Shown here: one piece after another, positions 27,706 to 37,219 of the stretch
How the letters are laid out: each line of letters opens with the position of its first letter
Position numbering within the stretch: position 1 is the first letter of the stretch
Notes under the pieces: generated by a model
The model's input: the letters and a program-made list of their open reading frames with translations, nothing else
What the model was told of the DNA's origin: nothing
Database searches by the model: none
Assembly (NCBI RefSeq): GCF_007830125.1
Contig: NZ_VLLG01000002.1
Coordinates: 1,434,550 to 1,498,549, forward strand
Direction: 5' to 3'
DNA: 64,000 nt
DNA from: Chitinophaga japonensis
GTDB lineage: Bacteria; Bacteroidota; Bacteroidia; Chitinophagales; Chitinophagaceae
Translations under genes and position numbers: made by a program

Positions 27706-28146
27706 CTATTCTACTGATCCTGTCCTGTTTACAGACAGTTCTGTTTTGATCTCAACCGTCTTTTGCGCGATCCTGTTCTTACCGCTTCTCAGCTCAAAGG
27801 TATAGTTACCATCTTCCAGGCCCTGCAGGTTGTAACGGCCAGTAAATACCGGAGTAGCGGGTATTACTTCGCGGTGCAGCACATTGCTGTTGCGGTCCTT
27901 TATCATCAGGATCACCTTGTCTGCGCCAGGGTTCTCCACGCTCAGGCGGAATACCAGGGCATCTTTCTTCGGTTGGAGAAGCTTTACTTTAAAAGCGGCC
28001 GGTGCTTCTGTTACAATATGTTTGGAAGCAGCGCTCTTGGCGCCGGCGGTGTTGTAAGCAAAAACTTTCTCCTGGGCAGTAGCGGCTGAAGCGGCCAGCA
28101 GCAGGGCGGCGAATGCCATACCGATTGTTTTGGGCATGTGTTTCAT
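27706..28146 (-). CDS. small secreted protein of unknown function
   Basis: The 146-residue product has a signal peptide (HMPKTIGMAFAALLLAASAATAQ). The mature domain is probably an all-beta, immunoglobulin-like fold: FKVKLLQPKKDALVFRLSVENPG, VILMIKDRNSNVLHREVIPA, and GRYNLQGLEDGNYTFELRSG, the last being the FlgD/secretion-tail-like turn. I choose the ATG at 28146; a TTG seven codons upstream overlaps a GAACTTTG promoter-like box. It has no assigned role. It converges with the GH3 fusion gene, only four bases between the stops. Confidence 0.75.
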   Translation of the reverse strand: MKHMPKTIGMAFAALLLAASAATAQEKVFAYNTAGAKSAASKHIVTEAPAAFKVKLLQPKKDALVFRLSVENPGADKVILMIKDRNSNVLHREVIPATPVFTGRYNLQGLEDGNYTFELRSGKNRIAQKTVEIKTELSVNRTGSVE

Positions 28147-28235
28147 TGTTTTGTTTTGTCGCCGCAAAGTTCCACCCCCTGCGTTAAGGGAATATTACGC
28201 AAGCGTTAAAAGAAAGTGAAAAGTAACCAAAGGCT

Positions 28236-30515
28236 TTACTGCTCCTTGCCCAGTTCGGACACCTCTCCGGCAGGCAGGTTAAAATTGTTGCGGATCCATT
28301 CTACCAGGGAATTCAGCCGGGGATAATGATGCAACCGGTTGTTCATTTTTCGTAAAGTGGTATCGGATATGGCCCAGTTCATGGCATAGGTGTTACTGTC
28401 ATCTTTTTCATACAGTGAAATAGGGAAGTAGGTGGTATCCTTGTTCAGCTCCCGCAGGTAGCGGATCAGGCGCAGGTTGTTCACTACGGTTTGGGTGCCG
28501 TAGGAGCCGATGAGGGTTTGCATGGGCGCCAGGAGATCATTCACTACAGGATGCACTTTCTCTAACGCCGTGGGGTCTACACTGGAGTTGGTAATATGGA
28601 TCACGTACCAGCGCAGCTTTTTATCCAGTTGCAGGGAGCGGAGCCGTGGATGGCGGTCATACCAGGCGCTGTCCTGCGTCCAGAGGTGCAGTTGCTGGAT
28701 CATTTCATGCACGGCCCCGGCCCCGGAATTATCGAAGTAGCCCCCATCTACAAAATAATTATTCTCTATACGGCCGGCAGGGCTTACATAAGGGAAACGC
28801 GCCCCCAGCACCACCGCCGTGCTCAGGCGCATATCCTCGCCCGGTTTTAGCAGTCCCAGCACATCCACCCGCTTGCCGAAAGTAACGGAGTCGATGAGGA
28901 TATTGCTGACAATGCCCGGCACCCCGTCCTGCATGCGGGTAGTATTAATGCACAGGATAGGCAGCCGGTAGGTGCTATCCTGCCAGCGCGCTATCAGGCC
29001 GGACATTCTTTGCTGAAAGGCCTTGCGTATGATCACGGAGTCCGGCGCGGCATGCTCTATCGCATATTCCAGGGCGGCGGCCCGGTCATAAATAAAAGGA
29101 AAGGGAAATACGGGCCGGAAAAGGTCCGGTCCCATCATACGGGCAAGGGTATACGTAAGGAAATCGCTTTTCAGGTAATCCTGCGCTTCCCGCAGCAGGG
29201 TGTGGCGCTGGCGGTAAATGCTGTCGCGCAATTGCAGCAGGCAAAAGAAGGTGCTGTTACCCACACTGCCGCCCGAAGCGCCGGAAAGGCAGAGCAGGTG
29301 CCGGGAAAACCGCCGTTCGGAGCCTTCTTCCAGCCGGCTGAGCACCGCTGCGGTCCAGTAACCGGAGCGGGAAGCGCCGCCGTCCGCCAGTACAAAGAAC
29401 ACGGGATAGATGCTGTCCCGCTGTATTTCCGCCTGCCGCTGCTGCAGCCAGTGCGCAAAGAACTCATCTAGGTGCTGCCGCTCATTAAAGGGTTTGACCT
29501 CGCTTTTACGGTCCCGTAAAATGCGCACATAATGCGGCTCAAACAGGGAGCCTACCACAAACACCAGCAGCACGTACACCACCGTAACATTGACGCCGGA
29601 AAGCATGGTCACCAGCGAGATCATGTTGGCAAAGCCCAGCAGGATACCAAAGGCCAGCAGCACAAAAGGAAAGCTGCCGATGCTGTTGGCAAAGGGCAGG
29701 CAAAAGATGGCGGTGATATAGCAAACGGCCGCCGCCAGGCTGATGCCGTTAAAAATGGCGAACAGCAGGGCCTCTTCCGCCATGCGCTCCCGGGCGCCGC
29801 CCGCGCCGTCCCATACTTTTCTCAAAACAAATGAGAATAGCGGTCTGCCGGCCCAGTGACCCGTGTTCAGCTTGAGCTTGTGCCGGTTGTTCACCAGGAA
29901 GAGGGAGGCGTACTGCATCCAGCAGATGCCGGCCACCAGCGATGCCACGGTATTGATCCACCCGCAGAAAACCAGGGCGGCAAACAGGGATGCCAGCAGC
30001 CAGGTACAAACCGGCAGCAGGCGGTGCCGGGCCAGTAAGCGATCGCCCCAGCGGTCCATCAGGCGGCTTACGCCGGCGTACAGCAGGATATGCGCTGCCA
30101 GTAATGCCGGTAGCCACCCCGGGGGCAGGGGGCCTATGCCCACCGGGCATTGCAGGATGGCCAGCCCGATCACAGCAAAGCACAGGTAACCCAGCAGCCG
30201 CGGCAGATGGGTGAGCAGTACTGGCGCCCACCCCGTGTCCGGCCAGTCGTGCTGTTTATCCTTGCGGTAGGCCAGTATACGTCCGGAGTACCAGCTTACA
30301 TATGCCCAGAAGAACAGCATCAGCAAGAGCACCAGGCCGCTCCAGCGGGTTTCCGTAGCCTTTACGATGATATCCACCCCTTGCGGCAGCCACCAGCAGC
30401 TCCAGGCGGCCAGTGCCAGGATAATGATCGTTGCCGCGAACACGGCAAATATCCGCAGGTAAACAGAGAGTTGTCGCAGCAGGCGGAGAACCGATTTGTA
30501 ACGAGATGAAGGCAT
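28236..30515 (-). CDS. membrane-anchored patatin-like phospholipase, paralogue 1
   Basis: The 759-residue product has an N-terminal membrane half (about 1-330) with eight or so hydrophobic segments, and a C-terminal patatin-like domain. The domain shows a nucleophile elbow in LSGASGGSVGNS, an oxyanion-type loop FVLADGGASRSGY, and the catalytic aspartate motif FVDGGYFDNSGAG. All expected catalytic features are present. It is transcribed away from ctaA, and a similar protein lies beyond ctaA at 31809. Substrate and trigger are unknown; patatins cut membrane phospholipids, and multi-pass anchors are unusual but seen in Bacteroidota. Confidence 0.85.
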   Translation of the reverse strand: MPSSRYKSVLRLLRQLSVYLRIFAVFAATIIILALAAWSCWWLPQGVDIIVKATETRWSGLVLLLMLFFWAYVSWYSGRILAYRKDKQHDWPDTGWAPVLLTHLPRLLGYLCFAVIGLAILQCPVGIGPLPPGWLPALLAAHILLYAGVSRLMDRWGDRLLARHRLLPVCTWLLASLFAALVFCGWINTVASLVAGICWMQYASLFLVNNRHKLKLNTGHWAGRPLFSFVLRKVWDGAGGARERMAEEALLFAIFNGISLAAAVCYITAIFCLPFANSIGSFPFVLLAFGILLGFANMISLVTMLSGVNVTVVYVLLVFVVGSLFEPHYVRILRDRKSEVKPFNERQHLDEFFAHWLQQRQAEIQRDSIYPVFFVLADGGASRSGYWTAAVLSRLEEGSERRFSRHLLCLSGASGGSVGNSTFFCLLQLRDSIYRQRHTLLREAQDYLKSDFLTYTLARMMGPDLFRPVFPFPFIYDRAAALEYAIEHAAPDSVIIRKAFQQRMSGLIARWQDSTYRLPILCINTTRMQDGVPGIVSNILIDSVTFGKRVDVLGLLKPGEDMRLSTAVVLGARFPYVSPAGRIENNYFVDGGYFDNSGAGAVHEMIQQLHLWTQDSAWYDRHPRLRSLQLDKKLRWYVIHITNSSVDPTALEKVHPVVNDLLAPMQTLIGSYGTQTVVNNLRLIRYLRELNKDTTYFPISLYEKDDSNTYAMNWAISDTTLRKMNNRLHHYPRLNSLVEWIRNNFNLPAGEVSELGKEQ

Positions 30516-30579
30516 ACGAGATTGACAGGATTAGCGGCAGTGACCGATTTGCTCCCTGAAATTAAGCAACAAATTCGGA

Positions 30580-30615
30580 AAAGACCTGACAGGTTTTACA
30601 AAACCTGTTGCGTCT
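30580..30615. repeat. AGACCTGACAGG palindromic repeat, family D, copy 1
   Basis: AAGACCTGACAGGTTTT is followed by an imperfect inverted copy, with three mismatches in 17. Copies with better pairing occur at 52667-52699 and 61345-61381. This one lies in the divergent gap between the patatin gene and ctaA, so here it cannot serve as a simple gene-end terminator. Confidence 0.7.
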
Positions 30616-30619
30616 TGCT

Positions 30620-30627
30620 TAACTTTG
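30620..30627 (+). promoter_or_regulatory. -7 promoter box of ctaA
   Basis: TAACTTTG matches TAnnTTTG and ends eight bases before the ctaA ATG at 30636. The mRNA should start within a few bases of the ATG. No good -33 element is at the standard distance. Confidence 0.45.
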
Positions 30628-30635
30628 CTGCGTTT

Positions 30636-31703
30636 ATGGAGAAAAATGCATTGCAGCAGCACCGCCCTGTAGCCATCTGGCTGTTTATAGGAGTGGGCAT
30701 GATCATTATACAGGTATTACTGGGAGGGATCACCCGGCTGACGGGCTCCGGGCTTTCTATTACGGAATGGCAACCCATACTGGGCGCGCTGCCGCCCATG
30801 AACCAGCAGGCCTGGCAGGAAGCCTTTGACAAGTACAAGGAAATAGCGCAGTACCAGTATGTGAACAGCCATTTTACGCTGTCCGATTTCAAGGCCATTT
30901 ACTTCTGGGAGTGGCTGCACCGGGACTGGGCGCGGCTGATGGGCATTGTGTTCGCCATACCGTTCATCTATTTTGTGATCAGGAAAAAGATAGACAACAG
31001 CATGGTGAGGCCCATGATCATCCTTTTCCTGCTGGGGGCCCTGCAGGGCGCTATTGGCTGGATCATGGTGCAGAGCGGGCTCAATGAGGAGAACCTGTAT
31101 GTAAGCCATATACGGCTGGCCGTGCATTTTATAGCGGCGCTGCTGCTGCTGTGCTACGTGCTGTGGTTCGCACTGAAGCTGGCCACTCCTGCCCGGGATA
31201 TCTCCTATGCACCCTCCCTGCGCCGCCTGAATATCTGGCTGCTGGTACTACTGACCCTGCAACTGGTGTACGGCGCTTTTATGGCCGGGCTGCACGCGGC
31301 GCTGGCCGCCAGCACCTGGCCGGATATCAACGGTATGTGGTGGCCGTCGGGCATGTTCCGCCAGGGCGGTTTCTGGGAAGATATTGCACATAACCAGGTT
31401 ACCATCCAGTTCATTCACCGCGGGCTGGCCTATCTCATTACCATACTGGTGGGCATCTGGTGGTGGAAAGCCGCGCAAACACCGGTGTACAGCCGTTTGC
31501 ACCGCATACGTTACCTGCCTTTGCTCCTGGTGTTGCTGCAGGTATTGCTGGGCGTGCTCACCATTATCAACAGCCAGGTAAGCATACCCCTGCTGCCGGC
31601 CATCCTGCACCAGTTCACCGGCATGTTGCTGCTGCTGGCCTTCGTGTGGAGCCTTTTCCTGAGCAGTGGTAAAGCCCCGGCATCCGGCAGGACCGGTAAC
31701 TGA
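30636..31703 (+). CDS. ctaA: COX15/CtaA family heme A synthase
   Basis: Heme A synthase oxidises heme O to heme A for cytochrome oxidase. The 355-residue product has eight hydrophobic segments and the COX15-type motifs: ITRLTGSGLSITEWQPILG, FKAIYFWEWLHRDWARLMG with the heme-ligand histidine, VSHIRLAVHFIAALLLL, FMAGLHAALAASTWPDING, and QFIHRGLAYLITILVG. Conserved histidines are present in both halves. The ATG at 30636 directly precedes the first family motif and follows a promoter box; an upstream in-frame stretch is not conserved-looking. No cytochrome oxidase genes are adjacent. Confidence 0.92.
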   Translation: MEKNALQQHRPVAIWLFIGVGMIIIQVLLGGITRLTGSGLSITEWQPILGALPPMNQQAWQEAFDKYKEIAQYQYVNSHFTLSDFKAIYFWEWLHRDWARLMGIVFAIPFIYFVIRKKIDNSMVRPMIILFLLGALQGAIGWIMVQSGLNEENLYVSHIRLAVHFIAALLLLCYVLWFALKLATPARDISYAPSLRRLNIWLLVLLTLQLVYGAFMAGLHAALAASTWPDINGMWWPSGMFRQGGFWEDIAHNQVTIQFIHRGLAYLITILVGIWWWKAAQTPVYSRLHRIRYLPLLLVLLQVLLGVLTIINSQVSIPLLPAILHQFTGMLLLLAFVWSLFLSSGKAPASGRTGN

Positions 31704-31704
31704 T

Positions 31705-31735
31705 AACTTACGACTATTTTTCGTAAGTTTATTCA
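31705..31735 (+). terminator. probable terminator after ctaA
   Basis: AACTTACGA (31705-31713) and TCGTAAGTT (31721-31729) form a nine-base perfect stem with a seven-base loop, just two bases after the ctaA stop codon, followed by TATTC. The weak U-tract makes it a moderate candidate. Confidence 0.45.
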
Positions 31736-31808
31736 CCATCATCCTGTCTGCCGGTGATGCATTTGCATATGATGTGGTCCGGCCGGCGAAAAGGATAAAT
31801 AATAACGG

Positions 31809-34037
31809 ATGAAAGTGAAATTACTGCTGGTCAAGATCTACTACTCCTTCCCTATACAGCTACTGCTGCTGCACTTTCGTAAGTACCAGGTACTGCTGAT
31901 ATTCTGGGCTATTCTTTTCAGCACCATCAATGGCGGCTTTGCCAAAGTGTTTGGCGGCGATGCGCTGTACCTGGCGCCGGAGTACCTGGGCAAAGTGAAT
32001 TTTTACAGCACCACTATTCTGGGCCTGGCTACCGGCTTTTTTACCATGAGCTGGAATATAACCACCTTCATCCTGCATACCGGCCGCTTTAAGTTCCTGG
32101 CCACCACTTCCCAGCCATTCTTCAGGTACTGCCTGAATAATTCCCTGATCCCGCTCACCTTTGTGCTATGCCTGCTGTTCCGCGGCTGGCAGTACCAGCA
32201 TTACCAGCAATTGAGCACGGTGCCGGAAATGCTGTTGCTGGCGGAAGGGTTTGTCTGCGGGCTGCTGTTCGTGATCTTCTTTTCTTTCTTCTATTTCTTT
32301 AATGCGGATAAGAACATCAGCCGCCGGCTGGAGCGCCGCTTTGGCAGCCCCCGTAATTTTCTGAAGCTGGTGCTGAAGCCCACCAAGGAGCACGACGAGA
32401 ACGCGCTGCCGGTGCACAATTACTTTTCCACGCCATTCAAGGTGCGCCGCGCCCGCAATGTGGACCACTACAATAAGCACTACCTGGACAGTATCCTGAA
32501 GCAGCACCATTTTGCCGCCATGATCACCGTAGGCTGCGCGCTGGTGTTCCTGGTGATACTCGCTTTCCTGATGGATTATAACGCCTTCAGGATACCCGCA
32601 GGGGCCAGCGTAATGGTGTTCTTTGCCTTCCTGATAGGCGTGGCCGGCGCCTATGCCTACCTGCTGCAAACCTGGGCCATCCCGGTATTGCTGGTCATGC
32701 TGTTTATCCTGAACTGGATGACCGTTAATGACCTGATAGACAACCGCAACAAGGCATACGGCCTGAACTACCGCCAGCCCGGGCAACGGCCGGAGTATAG
32801 CGCCGCGGCGCTGCAGCAGTTCTTTTCCGCAGAGCGGGCCGCGCAGGACCGGCAGCATACCCTGCAGATACTGGATCGCTGGAAAGCCAAATTTCCACAG
32901 GAGCGCAAACCCATGCTGGTGGTCATGAACTACAGCGGCGGCGGTATACGGGCCGCTACCTGGACGATGAACGTGCTGCAGCGGCTGGACTCCCTTACGC
33001 ACGGCGCCCTGATGGAGCATACCATGCTGATGACCGGCGCTTCCGGGGGCATGATGGGCGCATCATACTACCGGGAGCTGTATTACCGGAAACTGCAGGG
33101 CGCGCCTGTTAACCTGTACGATAGCGCCTATACGGAACGTATTTCCCGCGACCTGCTCAACTCCGTATTCTCTGCCATGGCGGTGAATGATTTTATTACG
33201 CCTTTCCGCAGTTTCCAGATAGGGCGTAACCGCTATGCCAAAGACCGGGGCTACGCGTTTGAAATGCAACTGAACCAGAATACGGATCATGTACTGGAAA
33301 GAACCCTGAAAGAGTATCAGCAGCCGGAGCTGCAGGCCCGGATACCCATGCTTATCTGGAATGCCACCATCAATGCCGATGGCCGCCGCCTGCTCATTTC
33401 CCCGCAGCCGGTCAGCTACCTCTGCGCCCCGGCATACCTGTATCCCACGCGCCCGGTGAGGGATGTGGACGGCGTGGACTTTGCGCAGTATTTTGCCGCG
33501 CAGCAGGCCATGGACCTGCGCGTTACCAGCGCTATCCGTATGTGCGCCACCTTCCCTTATGTATTGCCGAACGTGTTCCTGCCCAGCAACCCGATCGTGG
33601 ACGTAATGGATGCCGGCATACGGGATAATTTCGGGCAGGAGACCAGCCTGCGTTTCCTGTTCAACTTCCGGCGCTGGATAAACGAAAATACCAGCGGGGT
33701 CATTTACCTGCAGATCCGTGATACCCGCAAGAACGAGATACAACCCATCAAAAAGAAAAAGGACCTCGGCGACCTGGTGTTTGAGCCGCTGTTCACCATG
33801 CAGCAGCACTGGAGCGCCATGCAGGACTTTGACCAGGATAATATGGTGAATTACATGGAAGGCCACTTTCCCGGTAAGTTCCATCGCATCATTATGCAAT
33901 ATGTGCCACAAAAAGAGGATAAAGCTGCGGCGCTTAGCTGGCACCTTACCTCCAGGGAAAAAGTGGATATTGCCGGCGCCCTGAATAATCCTGCCAACCA
34001 GGCGGCCATTGAATACATCCTTAAACTGATGAAGTGA
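31809..34037 (+). CDS. membrane-anchored patatin-like phospholipase, paralogue 2
   Basis: The 742-residue product has the same architecture as the 28236 gene: a membrane half with several hydrophobic segments (about 20-310) and a patatin-like C-terminal domain. Motifs are VVMNYSGGGIRAATWTMNVL (glycine-rich oxyanion loop), LMTGASGGMMGASYY (nucleophile elbow GASGG) and VVDVMDAGIRDNFGQE (catalytic aspartate in DAG rather than DGG). Overall similarity to paralogue 1 is at architecture and motif level, so the two are old paralogues. It ends six bases before the stop of the convergent alpha/beta hydrolase gene. Role unknown. Confidence 0.85.
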   Translation: MKVKLLLVKIYYSFPIQLLLLHFRKYQVLLIFWAILFSTINGGFAKVFGGDALYLAPEYLGKVNFYSTTILGLATGFFTMSWNITTFILHTGRFKFLATTSQPFFRYCLNNSLIPLTFVLCLLFRGWQYQHYQQLSTVPEMLLLAEGFVCGLLFVIFFSFFYFFNADKNISRRLERRFGSPRNFLKLVLKPTKEHDENALPVHNYFSTPFKVRRARNVDHYNKHYLDSILKQHHFAAMITVGCALVFLVILAFLMDYNAFRIPAGASVMVFFAFLIGVAGAYAYLLQTWAIPVLLVMLFILNWMTVNDLIDNRNKAYGLNYRQPGQRPEYSAAALQQFFSAERAAQDRQHTLQILDRWKAKFPQERKPMLVVMNYSGGGIRAATWTMNVLQRLDSLTHGALMEHTMLMTGASGGMMGASYYRELYYRKLQGAPVNLYDSAYTERISRDLLNSVFSAMAVNDFITPFRSFQIGRNRYAKDRGYAFEMQLNQNTDHVLERTLKEYQQPELQARIPMLIWNATINADGRRLLISPQPVSYLCAPAYLYPTRPVRDVDGVDFAQYFAAQQAMDLRVTSAIRMCATFPYVLPNVFLPSNPIVDVMDAGIRDNFGQETSLRFLFNFRRWINENTSGVIYLQIRDTRKNEIQPIKKKKDLGDLVFEPLFTMQQHWSAMQDFDQDNMVNYMEGHFPGKFHRIIMQYVPQKEDKAAALSWHLTSREKVDIAGALNNPANQAAIEYILKLMK

Positions 34038-34043
34038 TCACCC

Positions 34044-35054
34044 TTATTTCAGAAAACTTAGCAGCGGGCCTATAAAGCGGTCATAAGCCTCTATATGCGG
34101 TAAATGTCCCACGCCCTCCAGCGGCACCAGCCTGGCGTTGGGTATCCTGCGCCCAGCGCTTTTGCCCAGCTCCGGGTAATTGCCCATGGTTTTACGTACC
34201 TCCTCCGGCACTTTGGCCTTGCCCAGGGCCGTGCGGTCGCGCTGGCCAATGATCAGCAGGGTAGGCGCCTGTATGTGCTCAAACTCGTAGTATACGGGCT
34301 GGGTAAAGATCATGTCATAAGTGAGCGCGGAGTTCCAGGCTATGAGCGGGTAATCCGGCCCCCTGGTCCAGCTTGCCAGCAACTGCGCCCACTTGTCATA
34401 GGCGGGCTTCCACTGCCCGGCATAGTAGCTGTCCATCTGGTATTTTTTGATCTTTTCGTAGTTCTGCTGCAGTTCCGACTGGTACCATTGATCCACGGAT
34501 TGGTAGGGCACTTTCACTTTCCAGTCTTCCAGGCCGATGGGGTTCACCAATACCAGCTTTTCCGTCAGCTCCGGGTACATCAGCGCAAAGCGCACGGCCA
34601 GCATGCCACCCATGGAGTGGCCCAGTACGGCGGTTTTGGTAATGTGCAGGCTGTCCAGCAGGGTGCGGGTGTTTTGCGCCAGTTGGTGGAAGCTGTATTG
34701 CAGGTGCTCCGGTTTGGATGATTTGCCAAAGCCTACCTGGTCGGGAATGATCACCCGGAAGCCGTTGCGGCTCAGGTCCGCAGCAGTGCTGTCCCAGTAA
34801 GCGCCGCAAAAGTTTTTGCCGTGCAGCAGCATCACCACCTTACCGTTGGGCCGGGCAGGCTGCACATCCATATAGGCCATTTGCAGGGACTGGCCCTGCA
34901 GGTCCAGGTGGATATAATGCACCGGGTAGGGATAGGTGTAGCCGGAGAGGGTGGCGTCCTGCGGGGGAATGTTTTGGGCCCGCATGATAGCCGGCAGCAG
35001 GAGGATGGTGCATACAAATAACAGTTTTTTGCTGCTGATGGAGATAGATCGCAT
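34044..35054 (-). CDS. secreted alpha/beta hydrolase
   Basis: The 336-residue product has a signal peptide (about 8-25, ending IMRAQ). A full alpha/beta hydrolase fold follows: oxyanion loop LLHGKNFCGAYWD, nucleophile elbow VLGHSMGGML, acid in IGQRDRTAL, and histidine in GVGHLPHIEAYDRF. The closest type is the epoxide hydrolase/haloperoxidase-like group. The ATG at 35054 is preferred because the longer frame would begin inside a TACATTTG promoter box on the minus strand at 35085-35092. Its substrate is unknown. Confidence 0.87.
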   Translation of the reverse strand: MRSISISSKKLLFVCTILLLPAIMRAQNIPPQDATLSGYTYPYPVHYIHLDLQGQSLQMAYMDVQPARPNGKVVMLLHGKNFCGAYWDSTAADLSRNGFRVIIPDQVGFGKSSKPEHLQYSFHQLAQNTRTLLDSLHITKTAVLGHSMGGMLAVRFALMYPELTEKLVLVNPIGLEDWKVKVPYQSVDQWYQSELQQNYEKIKKYQMDSYYAGQWKPAYDKWAQLLASWTRGPDYPLIAWNSALTYDMIFTQPVYYEFEHIQAPTLLIIGQRDRTALGKAKVPEEVRKTMGNYPELGKSAGRRIPNARLVPLEGVGHLPHIEAYDRFIGPLLSFLK

Positions 35055-35198
35055 GGTGTGTTGGGTTTTTAGCTGTTCCTGCTGCAAATGTAATGCCTGT
35101 TGCAGCAGCTAACTTATTGACAGATAACAGGTTTCCGGTTCCAGTCAAATGATCATATTTATTTAAACCGCTTTCCCCGGTTTTTCCCTTTATTTTCG

Positions 35199-35206
35199 TA
35201 CCTTTG
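35199..35206 (+). promoter_or_regulatory. -7 promoter box of typA
   Basis: TACCTTTG matches the -7 consensus and would start a leader of about 57 bases. The leader contains GTTGGC (35222-35227) and GCCAAC (35247-35252), which can pair in a small stem-loop just before the ATG. Confidence 0.45.
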
Positions 35207-35268
35207 CGCCTTCTTTTGTGCGTTGGCCCCAGGCTGAGCACCGGAAGCCAACATTTTGAAATTGTATT

Positions 35269-37080
35269 ATGAATATCCGTAACATAGCTATCATTGCGCA
35301 CGTAGACCACGGTAAAACCACCCTGGTAGACAAGATCCTCCATCAGACCAACGTTTTCCGGGCCAACCAGGAAACCGGCGACCTGATCATGGATAGTAAC
35401 GACCTGGAAAGGGAACGTGGTATCACCATTTTCAGCAAGAATGCGTCTGTAGAGTACAAGGGCGTAAAGATCAACGTGATCGATACCCCGGGCCACGCCG
35501 ATTTTGGCGGTGAGGTAGAGCGTGTACTGAAAATGGCGGACGGGGTGATCCTGCTGGTAGACGCCTTTGAAGGCCCCATGCCGCAAACCCGCTTCGTGCT
35601 GCAGAAAGCGTTGCAACTGAACCTGAAACCCATCGTGGTGATCAATAAAGTAGACAAGCCCAACTGCCGCCCGGACGAAGTGCACGACGCGGTATTTGAG
35701 CTGTTCTTTAACCTGGATGCTACCGAAGAACAACTGGACTTCCCCACCTTTTACGGTTCCGGCAAGAACGGCTGGTTCAACGACTCCCTGACGCCCTGCG
35801 AGGACATTACTCCCCTGCTGGACGGCATCCTGAAATATGTGCCCGAGCCGAAAGTAGCGGAAGGCAGCCTGCAACTGCAGATCACCTCCCTGGACTATTC
35901 TTCTTTCCTGGGCCGTATAGCGGTAGGGAAAGTAACCCGTGGCACTATCAGGGAAAACCAGCCCATATCCCTGGTACAGGCAGACGGTATCAAGAAATCA
36001 CGCGTACGCGAGCTTTATATATTTGAAGCGCTGGGTAAAAAGAAGGTGACAGAAGTGGTGGCCGGCGATATTTGCGCCGTAGTAGGCGTGGAAGATTTCA
36101 ATATCGGCGATACCATTGCTGATTTTGAAAATCCTGAAGCGTTGCCGGTGATCAGCGTGGACGAGCCGACCATGAACATGCAGTTCGGTATCAACAACTC
36201 TCCTTTCTTCGGTAAAGACGGAAAGTTTGTGACCAGCCGCCACCTGCGCGACCGTTTGATCAAGGAAACAGAAAAGAACCTGGCCCTGCGCGTAGTAGAT
36301 ACGGACAGCGCCGATACCTTTATGGTGTACGGCCGTGGTATCCTGCACCTGGGTGTATTGATAGAAACCATGCGCCGCGAGGGGTATGAGCTGACGGTAG
36401 GCCAGCCCAAGGTAATTGTAAAGACCATTGACGGTAAGAAGCACGAGCCTTACGAAACCCTGGTGGTAGATGTGCCCCAGGAATTTGCCAGCAAAGTGAT
36501 AGACCTGGTAACCCGCCGCAAGGGAGAAATGCACGTAATGGAAACCAAGGGCGACATGCAGCACCTGGAGTTTGAAATACCTTCCCGCGGACTGATAGGC
36601 CTGCGTACGCAAATGCTGACCGCCACTGCCGGAGAAGCGGTAATGGCGCACCGTTTTAATGATTACAAACCCTGGAAAGGACCCATCCCCGGCCGTAACA
36701 ACGGGGTGCTGATCGCCAAGGAAGCGGGCACCACTACCGGTTACTCGCTGGATAAATTACAGGACAGGGGCTTTTTCTTTGTAGATCCCGGAGAGGAAGT
36801 ATACAAGGGTATGATCATCGGGGAGAACAACAAACCGGGCGACCTGGTGGTAAATCCCAATGAAGGAAAGAAACTGACCAACATGCGCGCCAGCGGTACG
36901 GACGGCGCTACCAACATTGCGCCGAAAACGCTGATGACGCTGGAGGAATGCATGGAATATATACAGCAGGACGAGTGCATTGAGGTAACGCCTAATTTTA
37001 TCCGTATGCGTAAGACCATACTGGATGAGGAAGAGCGCAAGAAGTTCCAGAAGACCATGAAGACGGAAGAAGTAGGATAA
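35269..37080 (+). CDS. typA: translational GTPase TypA/BipA
   Basis: TypA/BipA binds the ribosome and helps assembly or translation under stress such as cold. The 603-residue product has the G1 motif AHVDHGKT (10-17), G2 RERGITI, G3 DTPGHADFGGEV, G4 NKVDKPN, and the EF-G-like domains II, III and V. The C-terminal TypA-specific region runs from DPGEEVYKGMIIGENN to DECIEVTPNFIRMRK. Length matches the family. The ATG at 35269 is just before the G1 strand. Confidence 0.97.
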   Translation: MNIRNIAIIAHVDHGKTTLVDKILHQTNVFRANQETGDLIMDSNDLERERGITIFSKNASVEYKGVKINVIDTPGHADFGGEVERVLKMADGVILLVDAFEGPMPQTRFVLQKALQLNLKPIVVINKVDKPNCRPDEVHDAVFELFFNLDATEEQLDFPTFYGSGKNGWFNDSLTPCEDITPLLDGILKYVPEPKVAEGSLQLQITSLDYSSFLGRIAVGKVTRGTIRENQPISLVQADGIKKSRVRELYIFEALGKKKVTEVVAGDICAVVGVEDFNIGDTIADFENPEALPVISVDEPTMNMQFGINNSPFFGKDGKFVTSRHLRDRLIKETEKNLALRVVDTDSADTFMVYGRGILHLGVLIETMRREGYELTVGQPKVIVKTIDGKKHEPYETLVVDVPQEFASKVIDLVTRRKGEMHVMETKGDMQHLEFEIPSRGLIGLRTQMLTATAGEAVMAHRFNDYKPWKGPIPGRNNGVLIAKEAGTTTGYSLDKLQDRGFFFVDPGEEVYKGMIIGENNKPGDLVVNPNEGKKLTNMRASGTDGATNIAPKTLMTLEECMEYIQQDECIEVTPNFIRMRKTILDEEERKKFQKTMKTEEVG

Positions 37081-37082
37081 AT

Positions 37083-37210
37083 ACGAAAATCCAAATTCCA
37101 AAATCCAAATTCCAAACATAGCTATATGCATTTCAGGAAAGGCAGGCTGCTTTTACCTGAAGCACATATGGCGCTCTTTGGGATTTGAATTTTGGGATTT
37201 GGAATTTTTA
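37083..37210. repeat. palindromic repeat element, family A, copy 2
   Basis: The left arm (about 37087-37117) of AAATCCAAATTCC words and the right arm (about 37180-37207) of GGGATTTGGAATTT words form a long hairpin. Inner sequences also pair (GCTATATG...TTCAGG with CCTGAAG...ATGGC). The centre AAAGGCAGGCTGCTTTTAC resembles the core of copy 1. It separates typA from alkB on the same strand. Confidence 0.75.
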
Positions 37211-37219
37211 CTTTGTAGC

